A stretch of 64,000 nucleotides of DNA, taken from positions 62,001-126,000 of the forward strand of contig NZ_BSRQ01000002.1 in assembly GCF_030268685.1 (NCBI RefSeq), given 5' to 3'. This document shows positions 18,221-26,607 of this stretch, one piece after another. Both the position numbers and the translations under genes were made by a program. Each line of letters begins with the position of its first letter. Position 1 is the stretch's first letter. This stretch comes from Microtetraspora sp. NBRC 13810. GTDB lineage: Bacteria > Actinomycetota > Actinomycetes > Streptosporangiales > Streptosporangiaceae. Below the pieces are notes generated by a model, which ran no database searches, had not been told where the DNA came from, and was given only the letters and a program-made list of their open reading frames with translations.

Positions 18221-20143
18221 TCAGGCGATCTCCCGCCGCCGCGGGACCGCCCGCCCGTCCAGGATCCGCACGGCGAGGATCAGGTCGTACCGGGCCGAGG
18301 GCGCGTTCAGCAGCGACCTGGCCAGGATGGCTTCGACGCGGAGCATGCGCTTGCGCGCGGCCGGGACGGAGAGCGCGAGCACCTCCGCGGTCACGTCCAG
18401 CCGGGCGTTGCTGTTCAGCCAGGCGCGCAGCGTCTCCAGCAGTTGCGGCTCCGCGTCGCGCAGCGGGGACAGGTGGGCCTCCGCCCAGTACCGCGCCTGC
18501 GGCGTGTCGATGAGCACGTCCAGCGCGACGGCCTCCGGTTCGCCCGACGTGTGCCGTGCCGCCTGCTCCAGCAGCCGCAGCGCGAGCTGGATCTCCGCCT
18601 GGGTGCGCAGGTCGCCCAGGTCGCAGCCGAGCAGCCCTTCGATGTGCCGCAGCCGGGCGGACAGGGTGTTCCGGTGGATCTTCATCTGCTTCGCCGCGCC
18701 GTTGTAGAAGGCGAGCCAGGAGGCGAGGGTGGCCGTCAGCTCGTCCGCGTCGGGGTCCTGGCGGCGTTCGGGGCGGTACTCCAGCAGCCGGCGGAGCTTC
18801 CGCAGCGCCCACGGCAGCCCGCCGGGGCCGAGCAGCGCCGTGATGTCCTCACGGATGCTGAACGTGGCGCACCGCGCGGGCGTGCCCCGGGCCACCGCCA
18901 GCGCGTGGAACGCCTGCTCGTACCCGGCCGCCGTGTCGTGCAGGGCGACGACCCGCCCGGCGCCGACGTAGCAGCCCGGCCGGGTCTCGGCGAGCGACCG
19001 CAGCGCCTGGTCCAGCGGCCCGTCGGCCTCCTCCGACTCGGCCGGGGCCAGCACGATGAGGTGCCGGGTGTAGACCGGGCAGCGGACGATCCAGGCCCGG
19101 CCGCCGGTCATGTCGGCGCAGGTGCGCTCGTAGTCGGGCCGCTGACCGGCCGGGCACTCCACGATGTACACCCGGGTGATCTCGGGGAGCCGTGCCCCCA
19201 GCGCCCGGGTGACCCGCCGGGCCCCCTGGATGTTGCCCAGCATGAGCAGGTGCAGGGTCGCCTCGCGGCTGTGCGCCACCGCCTGGTCGACCTGTCTGCC
19301 GCGTGCCCGCAGCTCCTCCACCCGCCAGCGCAGCCACACCAGGCCCGCCGCGTCGGCCACGAGGCCGCGCAGCGGCGCGGGGAACGCCTCGTCCCTGACC
19401 AGGACGAGCACGGCGCTGGGCTCCTCGCCGCCGATGGACATGATGTGCGCCACCCGGGGAGCCAGGTCGATCGCGGCCGACCAGGTCTGCTTGGCGACGA
19501 CCCGCTCGATGTCCGGGCGCGCCCGGGTGAGGACGTCCTCCGGCAGGTCCGGGTACGCGTACAGCACCGTGCCGCCGGGGCCGACCAGGGCCACGGAGCC
19601 GGAGATCTGCCGGGCCAGCCAGCGCAGCAGGCGGCGCAGGCCGTCCGGTTCCAGCACCAGGCGTTGCATGGTCTTGACCTCGTCGGCGTACCTGCGGCGT
19701 TCGCGTTGCTCCTCGCGGCGGATCACCGGGAAGAGCCGGGTCCACGCCTGCGACGCGCCGTCCGGGACCGTCAGCAGCGGGACGCCGGACCGGCGGGCCG
19801 CCGCGGCGAGTTCCTCGGGCACCCCGGCGCAGCCGGCGATGACGACTCCGGCGACCCCGCCGCGGGCCAGCTCGCCGAGCCGCGCCCCGGCCCGCCGTAC
19901 GTCGTCCGCCGTCCCCCACGCGGGGGCCTGGGACGGGTCGTGCGCGGCGGGTGAGGCGTTCGCCGCGGGCAGCAGGAGCAGGACGTTCCGCATCGCGTCG
20001 ACGCGGGCGGACTCCCCCTCGGCCGCCCAGGCGCCCTCGACGACCGCCTCCACGGGACGGTCGCCGTAGCGTGCCGCGTCCGCGCTCTCGGCGAACCTGA
20101 GGTCCAGCTCCGGCCGTCTCGTCAGGGCGCCCAGCGTCGGCAT
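18221..20143 (-). CDS. PucR/CdaR-type transcriptional regulator with two C-terminal HTH modules
   Basis: A 640-residue regulator. The N-terminal PucR-like purine-catabolism regulator domain covers about residues 5-130 (LPAANASP..., GVAGVVIAGCAGVPEELAAA). A coiled linker, a sensor region and a degenerate GGDEF-like domain (CYVGAGRVVALHDTAAGYEQ) follow. The C-terminus carries the PucR helix-turn-helix (FYNGAAKQMKIHRNTLSARL) and then a second similar module (LNSNARLDVTAEVLALSVPA, ARKRMLRVEAIL) in place of the normal single one. It is monocistronic. Members regulate purine, proline, GABA or polyketide genes; nothing here identifies the target. Confidence 0.85.
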   Translation of the reverse strand: MPTLGALTRRPELDLRFAESADAARYGDRPVEAVVEGAWAAEGESARVDAMRNVLLLLPAANASPAAHDPSQAPAWGTADDVRRAGARLGELARGGVAGVVIAGCAGVPEELAAAARRSGVPLLTVPDGASQAWTRLFPVIRREEQRERRRYADEVKTMQRLVLEPDGLRRLLRWLARQISGSVALVGPGGTVLYAYPDLPEDVLTRARPDIERVVAKQTWSAAIDLAPRVAHIMSIGGEEPSAVLVLVRDEAFPAPLRGLVADAAGLVWLRWRVEELRARGRQVDQAVAHSREATLHLLMLGNIQGARRVTRALGARLPEITRVYIVECPAGQRPDYERTCADMTGGRAWIVRCPVYTRHLIVLAPAESEEADGPLDQALRSLAETRPGCYVGAGRVVALHDTAAGYEQAFHALAVARGTPARCATFSIREDITALLGPGGLPWALRKLRRLLEYRPERRQDPDADELTATLASWLAFYNGAAKQMKIHRNTLSARLRHIEGLLGCDLGDLRTQAEIQLALRLLEQAARHTSGEPEAVALDVLIDTPQARYWAEAHLSPLRDAEPQLLETLRAWLNSNARLDVTAEVLALSVPAARKRMLRVEAILARSLLNAPSARYDLILAVRILDGRAVPRRREIA

Positions 20144-20377
20144 CCGCGCCGCCCTCCGGCGTCAGCGCCCGGCCCGCGCGGCGTCGGCCCGCCGCCGGCC
20201 GCCACTGCCGTGTCCTCCCACTGCCAGCCCCCTTCTGCCGCAGGTCGGTACGGGGGGTGCGAGTACGGGGGGTGCGATGCGCGGGAACGCGTGGCCCCTG
20301 GCGGGCCAGGATTCGACGGTATCACCGGGTGGGCGGCCGGGACCGGGGCGATCCTGGCCCTGCCGCTGCCACCCTTC

Positions 20378-20416
20378 GCCGGGAACGGCCCGCCGCGGTG
20401 GCGGGCCGTTCCCGGC
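20378..20416 (-). terminator. Very strong hairpin terminator of the S37 peptidase gene
   Basis: A 17-bp perfect stem (20378-20394 with 20400-20416, core GGGAACGGCCCGCC) and loop GCGGT lie 12 bp after the peptidase stop codon. The remaining 20144-20377 gap holds two copies of GTACGGGGGGTGCGA and no gene. Confidence 0.8.
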
Positions 20417-20427
20417 TTCGGGCCCGG

Positions 20428-21843
20428 TTACGAGTCCGCGGGCCTGCGGGTGGGGAGCATGTCGTCGAAGGGGAGGCCGGCCGCCTTCTGCAGCGGCCCG
20501 GTGTCCGTGACTCCCGCCCAGCGGCGCAGGGTGGCCGTCGCCGCGGCGCGGTCCGCCTCGGCCAGCCGGGAGATGTTCGCGCCGTGGTTGGCGCCCGGGG
20601 CGACGTACCGGTGGGAGTCCCGCCTGCTCGGGCTGAACTGCTCGGCGCTCCACGGGTCGTTCTCGCCGTAGACGAACATCATCCGCTCGGCGCGGGTCCG
20701 CACCCACGTGTCCACGTCGAGCATCGGCAGCGGGTTGTACCCGGACCGGAGCTCGGCCGGGATCGAGGAGTTGGGCTGGTAGAGGTCGGGGTAGCGGGTC
20801 AGGCCGCGCAGGTGCCGGAAGGCGAGGTCGGGCCAGCCGAGCTGGGTGGCCGCCTGGTAGTAGTACGGCGTGTAGTAGTCCAGCCCCTGGTCGGTGTAGA
20901 AGCCGAAGAACGCCACGGCGTCGATCCAGGCGTACAGCTCGTCATCCGTGGCCGTCGCCGCAGGCACGCCGGCGCACGCGGACACGTCGGAGTACTGCCA
21001 GAAGGCCCACGCCGTGTCCAGGACCGTCATCTCGAAGGACCGGTCGGCGGTGCCCAGCGTCCTGGCGAAGGTGTAGCCGTTGTCCGCCGCGTACGCCGCG
21101 ACGCGCGGCACCAGCCGGTCGCGCCGCTTGAGCGCCTCACGCTGCACGTTCTCCAGCGCGGTACGGCACGCCTGGTCGCCGACGCCGGCGAAGAATCTGT
21201 CGTACTCGTGGTCGAGCGGGTTCAGCCGGTCGTTGGGCGCGACGTAGGCCACCACGCCGTCCACGTCCTCGGGATAGAACCGCCGGTGGTAGACCGACGT
21301 CATGCCGCCCTTGCTGGCGCCCGTCTGGATCCACCTGCCCGAGTAGATCGTCTTGAGCGCCTGGACGATCCGGTGCTCGTCCGTCGCCTCCTGCCAGATG
21401 GTCAGGTCGTCCCAGTCGGCCGGGGACGGGCGGGAGTCGCGGAAGAAGCGGTGTTCCACCGAGACCTGGTTGCCGTCGAGCAGTTGGGTGGGCTCGGTAC
21501 GGGAGGCGGTGGGGTTCACCGCCAGGCCGTAGCCGTTGGTGGACAGCACGACGGGCGCCCCGGCGGACCGGTGCAGCAGGGTGAGCCGCTGCTCGAAGGT
21601 CGCCCCGCGCGGCTTCCTGTGGTCCACCGGCTGGGTGTACCGCAGGACGAAGAACCGGTAGCCGGCCGGCTGGGTCTCCGACACGACGGTGAGACCGGGG
21701 ATGGCCTGGAGCCTGGTCAGCAGGTCGTCCGCGGCGACGACGGCGGCCGGCGCGGACCGGGCGCCGGCGGGGAGGGCGGTCAGGGTGAGGGCCGTCGCGA
21801 CGGCGACGGCGGACGCCAGGGCGGGCAGTAATCGGAATCGCAC
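20428..21843 (-). CDS. Secreted S37-family tripeptidyl aminopeptidase (PS-10 type)
   Basis: A 471-residue exported serine peptidase with a signal peptide over the first 30 residues (LPALASAVAVATALTLTALP). The chain follows streptomycete PS-10-type tripeptidyl aminopeptidases: VLRYTQPVDHRKPRGATFEQ, VSVEHRFFRDSRP, the nucleophile elbow TGASKGGMTSVYHRRFYPED, an Asp in VYGENDPWSAEQF and a His in GANHGANISRL. It would cleave tripeptides from the N-termini of peptides outside the cell. GTG 21843 is preceded by AAGGAG at 9 bp. It stands alone with its own terminator. Confidence 0.9.
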   Translation of the reverse strand: MRFRLLPALASAVAVATALTLTALPAGARSAPAAVVAADDLLTRLQAIPGLTVVSETQPAGYRFFVLRYTQPVDHRKPRGATFEQRLTLLHRSAGAPVVLSTNGYGLAVNPTASRTEPTQLLDGNQVSVEHRFFRDSRPSPADWDDLTIWQEATDEHRIVQALKTIYSGRWIQTGASKGGMTSVYHRRFYPEDVDGVVAYVAPNDRLNPLDHEYDRFFAGVGDQACRTALENVQREALKRRDRLVPRVAAYAADNGYTFARTLGTADRSFEMTVLDTAWAFWQYSDVSACAGVPAATATDDELYAWIDAVAFFGFYTDQGLDYYTPYYYQAATQLGWPDLAFRHLRGLTRYPDLYQPNSSIPAELRSGYNPLPMLDVDTWVRTRAERMMFVYGENDPWSAEQFSPSRRDSHRYVAPGANHGANISRLAEADRAAATATLRRWAGVTDTGPLQKAAGLPFDDMLPTRRPADS

Positions 21844-21943
21844 GGTTCGCGTCTCCTTGAAGGTGGGCTGCGCCCACCGACGCTATACCGCGATCATTCG
21901 TGACTGTAATGCCCTCTTCCATAACCTCGGCAAAGCTGGTGGA

Positions 21944-22384
21944 TCAAACCCATGGGGGGTCCTCGCCGAACCGGAGGGAGCCGCCGATCTGGGCCGCCAG
22001 CTCGAACTGGTCATAGTAGATCCGGTGGCTGGCGATCAGGCCGTCCTCCAGGAAGGACACGCTGCACGCCCGGACGGTGATCGGGCGCCCGGTCGGCTCG
22101 ACGGTCCCGCCGCCCGGCACCAGGTACGGCCCCTTGTGGGTGCCGGTGAGGGTGTACTCCGCCACGAGGCTGTCGGTGGACGTGGTCACCGACTGGGGGG
22201 TGCACCGGGAGTCCGGGAACGCCTCGATGAACTGACCGTAGTACGAGGCGATCTCCTCCCGGTCCTGCCCTATGCCGTCCGGTGCGACCAGCACGGCTCC
22301 CCGGCTGAAGCATTGCGCGAGCCCGTCGAGATCGTGACGGTTGAAGGTCTTGCGCAGCCGGTTCAGGGCACGAAGATCCGTCAT
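21944..22384 (-). CDS. NTF2-like / SnoaL-fold protein
   Basis: A 146-residue single-domain protein with the NTF2-like cone fold: N-terminal LRALNRLRKTFNRHDLDGLA, then AQCFSRGAVLVAPDGIGQDR, central EIASYYGQFIEAFPDSR and a strand-rich end (ITVRACSVSFLEDGLIASHR, IYYDQFELAAQIG). The fold serves as isomerase, hydrolase, dehydratase or simple binding scaffold, and no catalytic set is decisive here. It is divergent from the pirin gene with a 170-bp shared promoter region. The Shine-Dalgarno is weak. Confidence 0.8.
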   Translation of the reverse strand: MTDLRALNRLRKTFNRHDLDGLAQCFSRGAVLVAPDGIGQDREEIASYYGQFIEAFPDSRCTPQSVTTSTDSLVAEYTLTGTHKGPYLVPGGGTVEPTGRPITVRACSVSFLEDGLIASHRIYYDQFELAAQIGGSLRFGEDPPWV

Positions 22385-22526
22385 CTAGGAGGACACCCCT
22401 TAGACAAGTCCGATTTGTGTTGCTTCGTCACGATAGCGCGGTTTCATGAAGTTTTGTGAGTGTCCCGGCGAGGCTCGCCCTCCACGGGAATGGTTCGGCG
22501 GCCGGACGCGTTACTCCGGGCAACAA

Positions 22527-22540
22527 GTTGAAGGTTCAAC
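22527..22540. promoter_or_regulatory. 14-bp perfect palindrome upstream of pirin
   Basis: GTTGAA-GG-TTCAAC lies 5 bp before the pirin Shine-Dalgarno, in the divergent NTF2/pirin promoter region. A repressor site or leader hairpin are both possible; no regulator gene adjoins it. Confidence 0.45.
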
Positions 22541-22554
22541 CACCGGGAGGGGCC

Positions 22555-23544
22555 ATGCCCGCCATCACCGCCGACACCCTCACGCTCCCGCGGGTGGCCG
22601 TGCCCGACCCCGCCGTGACCGTCCAGCGTCCCGTCCGCGTCGTGACCACCGCCCCCAGCGGCTTCGAGGGCGAGGGCTTCCCGGTCCGCCGGGCCTTCGC
22701 CGGCGTGCCGGCGTCCACGCTCGACCCCTTCCTGCACATGGACCAGATGGGCGAGGTCGAGTACGCCCCCGGCGAGCCCAAGGGCACGCCCTGGCACCCG
22801 CACCGCGGCTTCGAGACCGTCACCTACATCATCGACGGGATCTTCGAACACCAGGACTCCAACGGCGGCGGCGGGACGATCACCGACGGCGACACGCAGT
22901 GGATGACCGCCGGAGCCGGGATCCTGCACATCGAGAAGCCGCCGGAGCACCTGGTGCTGTCCGGCGGGCTGTTCCACGGCGTCCAGCTGTGGGTGAACCT
23001 GCCGCGCAGCGACAAGTTCAGCCCGCCGCGCTACCAGGACATCCGTGGCCGGCAGGCCGCCCTGCTGTCGTCCGACGACGGCGGGACGCTGCTCCGGGTG
23101 ATCGCCGGCGAGCTGGCCGGGCACACCGGTCCCGGCTCGACGTTCACCCCGATCTCGCTGGTGCACGCGACGCTCAGCCCCGGCGCGCGGCTGAACCTGC
23201 CGTGGAACCCCGGCTTCAACGCGCTGGCCTACGTGCTGGCCGGTCAGGGCAGCGCGGGCGACGAGCGGCGGCCGGTCCGCAAGGGCCAGCTCGCGGTGTT
23301 CGGGCCCGGCGACGCGCTCACCCTCGCCGCCGACCCCGGCCAGCCGTCCGCCGAGCCGAATCTGGAGGTGCTGGTCCTCGGCGGGCGGCCGATCAAGGAG
23401 CCGGTGGTGCACTACGGCCCCTTCGTGATGAACACCAGGGCAGAGATCGTCAAGGCGATGGAGGACTACCAGGCGGGCCGCCTGGGCGTCATCCCCGCGG
23501 AGCGCGTCCCGCACGCGCACGGGGAGTTCCCCGGAGAGGAGTAG
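22555..23544 (+). CDS. Pirin-family bicupin protein
   Basis: A 329-residue pirin. The N-terminal cupin carries the metal-binding signature HPHRGFETVTYIIDG with a further GILHIEKPPEH segment, and the C-terminal half has the second cupin (FNALAYVLAGQGSAGDERRP). Bacterial pirins have been described as quercetinases and, in Serratia, as a modulator of pyruvate dehydrogenase E1 activity. The latter is a tempting link to aceE 7 kb away, but only an association by distance. The start ATG 22555 follows GGGAGGGG. A TPR gene begins 4 bp after its stop, so they form an operon. Confidence 0.92.
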   Translation: MPAITADTLTLPRVAVPDPAVTVQRPVRVVTTAPSGFEGEGFPVRRAFAGVPASTLDPFLHMDQMGEVEYAPGEPKGTPWHPHRGFETVTYIIDGIFEHQDSNGGGGTITDGDTQWMTAGAGILHIEKPPEHLVLSGGLFHGVQLWVNLPRSDKFSPPRYQDIRGRQAALLSSDDGGTLLRVIAGELAGHTGPGSTFTPISLVHATLSPGARLNLPWNPGFNALAYVLAGQGSAGDERRPVRKGQLAVFGPGDALTLAADPGQPSAEPNLEVLVLGGRPIKEPVVHYGPFVMNTRAEIVKAMEDYQAGRLGVIPAERVPHAHGEFPGEE

Positions 23545-23548
23545 GACC

Positions 23549-23866
23549 ATGACCGCCGAGACGTTGATGGCCGAGTTCGAGCGCGGCACGCTGTTCTTCG
23601 AGGCGCAGGACTACATCGGCGCCTCGAAGATCCTGGCCGAGGTCGTCAGGCGGGCCCCGGACAACCTGGCGGCGCGGCTGCTGCTCGCCCGCGCCTACTA
23701 CCACTCGGCGCAGCTTGGCCGGGCCGAGGCCGAGCTGCGCAGGGTGCTGGAGCGCGACCCCGCCGAGTCCTACGCCTGCCTGCTGCTCGGCCGCACGTTG
23801 CAACGGCGGAACCGGCCGCAGGAGGCGCTGCCGTACCTGCGGCTGCACGCCGCCATGACCGGTTGA
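23549..23866 (+). CDS. Small tetratricopeptide-repeat protein
   Basis: A 105-residue all-helical protein made of about two and a half TPRs: GASKILAEVVRRAPDNLAAR, LLLARAYYHSAQLGRAEAEL and ERDPAESYACLLLGRTLQRR, with the usual Ala/Gly/Tyr positions. It has no signal peptide or membrane segment and presumably acts as a small protein-protein adaptor. It starts 4 bp after the pirin stop codon with GGAGTAGG as ribosome site, and this pirin-TPR order suggests a functional partnership. Confidence 0.85.
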   Translation: MTAETLMAEFERGTLFFEAQDYIGASKILAEVVRRAPDNLAARLLLARAYYHSAQLGRAEAELRRVLERDPAESYACLLLGRTLQRRNRPQEALPYLRLHAAMTG

Positions 23867-23987
23867 CCCCGCCGCTTTCCCCCTCGCCGGCCTGGCTGGG
23901 CCGGGGACAGGCCGCTCCGCCCGCCGAGGTGTCGCATATCGCCGGCCGGGAAGAGCTGACAGTGCAGGTCCGACGAGGGGGGAAGCG

Positions 23988-24197
23988 ATGCGGTTGAGTG
24001 CGCGTAACAAGATCCCGGCCCAGGTCGTCGCCATCACGCACGGTGAGGCGACGGCCAACGTGGAGCTGGACGCGGGCGGTCTGCGCCTGGTGGCGTCCAT
24101 CACCCAGGAGGCGGCGCGCGAGCTGGGGCTCGCGCAGGGCAGCCAGGTCATCACGTTGATCAAGGCGTCCGACGTGATCCTCGCGGTCGAGGACTGA
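23988..24197 (+). CDS. TOBE-domain (Mop-like) molybdate-binding protein
   Basis: A 69-residue molbindin-like protein consisting of one TOBE/Mop domain: MRLSARNKIPAQVVAITHGE, EATANVELDAG, SITQEAARELGL and VITLIKASDVIL are all diagnostic. Such proteins bind molybdate or tungstate oxyanions as oligomers and buffer or sense them. GGGGGAAG precedes ATG 23988. No molybdate transporter is adjacent, but a molybdopterin-dependent oxidoreductase gene (now truncated) lies at 46424. Confidence 0.92.
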   Translation: MRLSARNKIPAQVVAITHGEATANVELDAGGLRLVASITQEAARELGLAQGSQVITLIKASDVILAVED

Positions 24198-24198
24198 C

Positions 24199-24222
24199 GG
24201 GCCGCCCCGCGTGGCGGGGCCC
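24199..24222. terminator. Hairpin between convergent genes
   Basis: CCCCGC (24205-24210) pairs with GCGGGG (24214-24219) around GTG, extended by GGG/CCC. It lies between the TOBE gene and the end of the aromatic operon and probably serves both. Confidence 0.6.
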
Positions 24223-24224
24223 GG

Positions 24225-24392
24225 TCAGCGGGCGGCTGACCGGCAGGCGGGCTCCTCGTGCTCGTGCTCGTCCAGCCAGTCCCACATCTCCACCGGGTCG
24301 TCGCCGGCGTGCGTCCGCCCGCACCAGCAGCGGCCCACGAGCTGACCGGCTGCCGCGCGCAGGGACACGCGGAGCGTGCGCGCGCCGTCCAC
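24225..24392 (-). CDS. 55-residue Cys-containing protein, last gene of the aromatic operon
   Basis: A small protein beginning at a GTG that shares its first G with the TAG stop of the preceding gene (TAGTG), so translation is coupled. Its sequence has a basic N-terminal strand (ARTLRVSLRAAAGQLVGR), a CWC motif (CWCGRTHAGDDPVEMWDWLD), a His/Glu cluster and a further Cys in EEPACRSAAR. The CxCG ... H/E ... C arrangement could bind a metal, though four spaced ligands of a zinc ribbon are not evident. I do not recognise a family. Operon position ties it to the ring-cleavage pathway. Confidence 0.6.
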   Translation of the reverse strand: MDGARTLRVSLRAAAGQLVGRCWCGRTHAGDDPVEMWDWLDEHEHEEPACRSAAR

Positions 24393-24673
24393 TAGCGGTC
24401 CCGCTCCTGCGGGTGGGTGGCCAGCGCCTCGACGGTGACGTCCAGCCAGGGGGCCATCGGCAGGGACATGAGGGCGTCGTGCAGCTCCGCCGGATCGTCG
24501 GCCTCGTACAGGCCGATCGTCGCGGTACGGCCGGGCACCCGCCACAGCCGCTTGAGGATGCCGGCCTCGCGGAGTTCCACGGCACGGGCGCGTTCGGCCC
24601 TGCGCAGCTCCTCGCGCTGCTCGGCGGGGGTGCTGGCGGGCAGGCGGTTCTCGGACCTGACGAGGAACTCCAC
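24392..24673 (-). CDS. Muconolactone delta-isomerase-like protein
   Basis: The 93-residue size and the sequence fit the muconolactone isomerase (CatC) family: MEFLVRSENRLPASTPAEQR, a basic helix ELRRAERARAVELREAGILK, RLWRVPGRTATIGLYEADDP, ELHDALMSLPMAPWLDVTVE. CatC itself acts in the ortho-cleavage beta-ketoadipate route, yet no other ortho-pathway gene is present, and the surrounding genes encode a meta-cleavage route. It may therefore catalyse a different isomerisation, for example that of 4-oxalomesaconate tautomers (inference). GTG 24673 has a strong AAGGAG. It starts 122 bp after the hydrolase gene and overlaps the next gene by one base. Confidence 0.85.
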   Translation of the reverse strand: MEFLVRSENRLPASTPAEQREELRRAERARAVELREAGILKRLWRVPGRTATIGLYEADDPAELHDALMSLPMAPWLDVTVEALATHPQERDR

Positions 24674-24795
24674 GTCGTCTCCTTCTGTGGGCCGGGGGGC
24701 GTTCCCTCGGCTGAGGGTGGGGAAGGCGGCCTGTCGGCCGAGGTGGGAGCGGCCTTCCGGCTGCGGGTGGGGTGGGATTCCGGCTGCGGGTGGGA

Positions 24796-25500
24796 TCAGC
24801 CGGCCAGTTCCAGCAGGACGTCGGCGAGTGCCTTCGGGGCGGTGACCATCGCCTCGTGGCCGGTGTCGAGCTCGCGGACCGGCCAGCCGCGTTCCCTGGC
24901 CCGGCCGGCCTGCTCCCGGAAGACCCGCATCCACGCCACGCACTCCACGAACGCGGCGGGCACCCCGGCGGCGGCGCCGGTGAGGCGGAGCGGATCGGTG
25001 TAGGTCCGCCACGGGTGCGGGGTCAGCCTCGGGGTCAGCCAGTCCACGTCGGCCTGCTCGGTCACCCCGAGCACGGACAGCTTGCGGACCGGGACGAGCC
25101 AGCCGAACCCCGGACCGGCCGCCGCCTCGGCCCAGTGCCGGGCCACGGTCTCCGGCAGCAGGTCGCGCGCCGCCTCGCCGTCCTCCCCCGCGAACGCGTC
25201 GAGGTACACCAGCCTGGCGACCGCGGCGGGCCGCCGGTCGGCGACCGCGGTGATCACCTGCCCGGCGTAGCTGTGCCCCACCAGCACCACGTCACGCGAC
25301 GCGAGGACGTCCAGGAGCCGGACCACGTCCTCGACGTGCGTGTCCAGGCCCACCTGCGGGGAAAGCAGATGGGCGCGCTCCGACAGCCCGGTCAGCGTCG
25401 GGGCGTGCACGTCGTGCCCGGCGGCCCGCAGATGCGGCGCCACCCGGTCCCAGCACCACCCGCCGTGCCACGCGCCGTGCACCAGGACGAAGGCGCTCAC
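24796..25500 (-). CDS. Alpha/beta hydrolase (esterase/MhpC-like)
   Basis: A 234-residue alpha/beta hydrolase. The oxyanion segment is FVLVHGAWHGGWCWDRV, the nucleophile elbow is VLVGHSYAGQVI, an acidic position lies near VKLxDxFAGED-like VYLDAFAGED, and the catalytic His is in ELDTGHEAMV. This subgroup contains plant-esterase-like and salicylate-esterase-like enzymes, so a role in releasing an aromatic acid from an ester before ring cleavage is plausible but unproven. GTG 25500 overlaps the Rieske stop codon by four bases (GTGA), so the two are translationally coupled. Confidence 0.88.
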   Translation of the reverse strand: MSAFVLVHGAWHGGWCWDRVAPHLRAAGHDVHAPTLTGLSERAHLLSPQVGLDTHVEDVVRLLDVLASRDVVLVGHSYAGQVITAVADRRPAAVARLVYLDAFAGEDGEAARDLLPETVARHWAEAAAGPGFGWLVPVRKLSVLGVTEQADVDWLTPRLTPHPWRTYTDPLRLTGAAAGVPAAFVECVAWMRVFREQAGRARERGWPVRELDTGHEAMVTAPKALADVLLELAG

Positions 25501-26576
25501 GTGGCCACCCCCGTGGCCGCCCCCGTGGCAGCCGGGCGGGTACGGCGGGCCGGTGCCGCCGCGCCCGCCTCCTTCGCCGCCATCTTCTCCAGCAGCCGCC
25601 GGCCGCGGATGCCGGCCACGTCGGAGCGGATGCTCGACTCCCGGACGCCGTCGGGTTCGGTGGCCACCATCACCTCCTGGATCTCCAGGGCGTCGACGTC
25701 CTCCTTCATCACGGCGAGCTGCTGGTCGAGCTGGAACTTCGACAGCTCCTCGTCGTGGATGCGGTAGTCGCGGCCCAGCGCGAAGAAGTCGTGCGTCTCC
25801 GTCTCGGTGGCCGGGGTCAGCCCGTAGAGGACCTTCATGTGGAAGCCCTCGGGCTCCTCGGTGCCGGTGGGCGCGAGCCGGATGTTGAGCTGGAAGATGC
25901 CGGGGGCGTAGAAGTCGCCGTCCTGCCAGCGGTCGATCGGCGACGTGAGACCCATCGACTTCTCGTAGAAGGGCGGCGCCTCGATGCCGACCATGTGCCG
26001 GGTGAAGGACACCCGGTGCCCCTCGCTGGTCACGTCGATCGGGGTGGCCGCGACGGCGGCGTTGCCGATGCTGCCCGGGTGCAGGAACGTCTCGTGGGTC
26101 AGGTCGAGCAGGTTCTCCACCAGCAGCAGGTGCCGGGCCTTGAGCGGCACGACGCCGTGCACGTGGGTCCAGCCCGGAGAGGTGAGCCAGGACGTGTCGG
26201 GCAGCAGGCTCTCGTCGGCCTGCTCCGGGTCGCCCGGCCAGATCCAGACGACGCCGTCGCGTTCCACCAGCGGGAAGCGGTGCACCGACGCCTTCGGCCG
26301 GTCCGACTGCTCGGCGACGCCGACGCAGCCGCCGGTGCCGTCGATCCGGTAGCCGTGGTAGTTGCACTCGATGACGTCGCCGTCCAGGCGGCCCAGCGAC
26401 AGCGGGAACCTGCGGTGCGGGCAGCGGTCCTCGATCGCGTTCACCGTGCCGTCCAGCAACCGGTAGAAGCAGACGGGACGGCCGGCGATCCAGCGCTGCA
26501 TCAGCTTCCGGCCGACCTCGTCGGCCCAGGCGCCCATGTACCAGCCGTTCATGACCAGTCGTGCGGGTGAAGCCAT
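25497..26576 (-). CDS. Rieske non-heme iron oxygenase (VanA/phthalate-dioxygenase oxygenase family)
   Basis: A 359-residue oxygenase. The Rieske centre is C52-P-H54, 16 residues, C71-N-Y-H74. The mononuclear iron site is the LLVENLLDLTHETFLHPG stretch (D/E-x2-H-x4-H). Single-component-alpha enzymes of this family include vanillate O-demethylase and phthalate and dicamba oxygenases; electrons come from a PDR-type reductase, which is the first gene of this same operon. Here O-demethylation or hydroxylation to yield the trihydroxylated ring substrate is likely. The C-terminal 30 residues are an Ala/Arg/Thr-rich tail. It starts 31 bp after the LigA-type gene. Confidence 0.93.
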   Translation of the reverse strand: MASPARLVMNGWYMGAWADEVGRKLMQRWIAGRPVCFYRLLDGTVNAIEDRCPHRRFPLSLGRLDGDVIECNYHGYRIDGTGGCVGVAEQSDRPKASVHRFPLVERDGVVWIWPGDPEQADESLLPDTSWLTSPGWTHVHGVVPLKARHLLLVENLLDLTHETFLHPGSIGNAAVAATPIDVTSEGHRVSFTRHMVGIEAPPFYEKSMGLTSPIDRWQDGDFYAPGIFQLNIRLAPTGTEEPEGFHMKVLYGLTPATETETHDFFALGRDYRIHDEELSKFQLDQQLAVMKEDVDALEIQEVMVATEPDGVRESSIRSDVAGIRGRRLLEKMAAKEAGAAAPARRTRPAATGAATGVAT

Positions 26577-26607
26577 GGAGACTCCTCGGGGAGGTGGAGG
26601 TGGGCGG

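Noticed and set aside
24392-24673. Evidence for an ortho-cleavage (catechol) pathway from the CatC-like gene
   Set aside because: No catechol 1,2-dioxygenase or muconate cycloisomerase gene is present and all neighbours belong to a meta-cleavage route.
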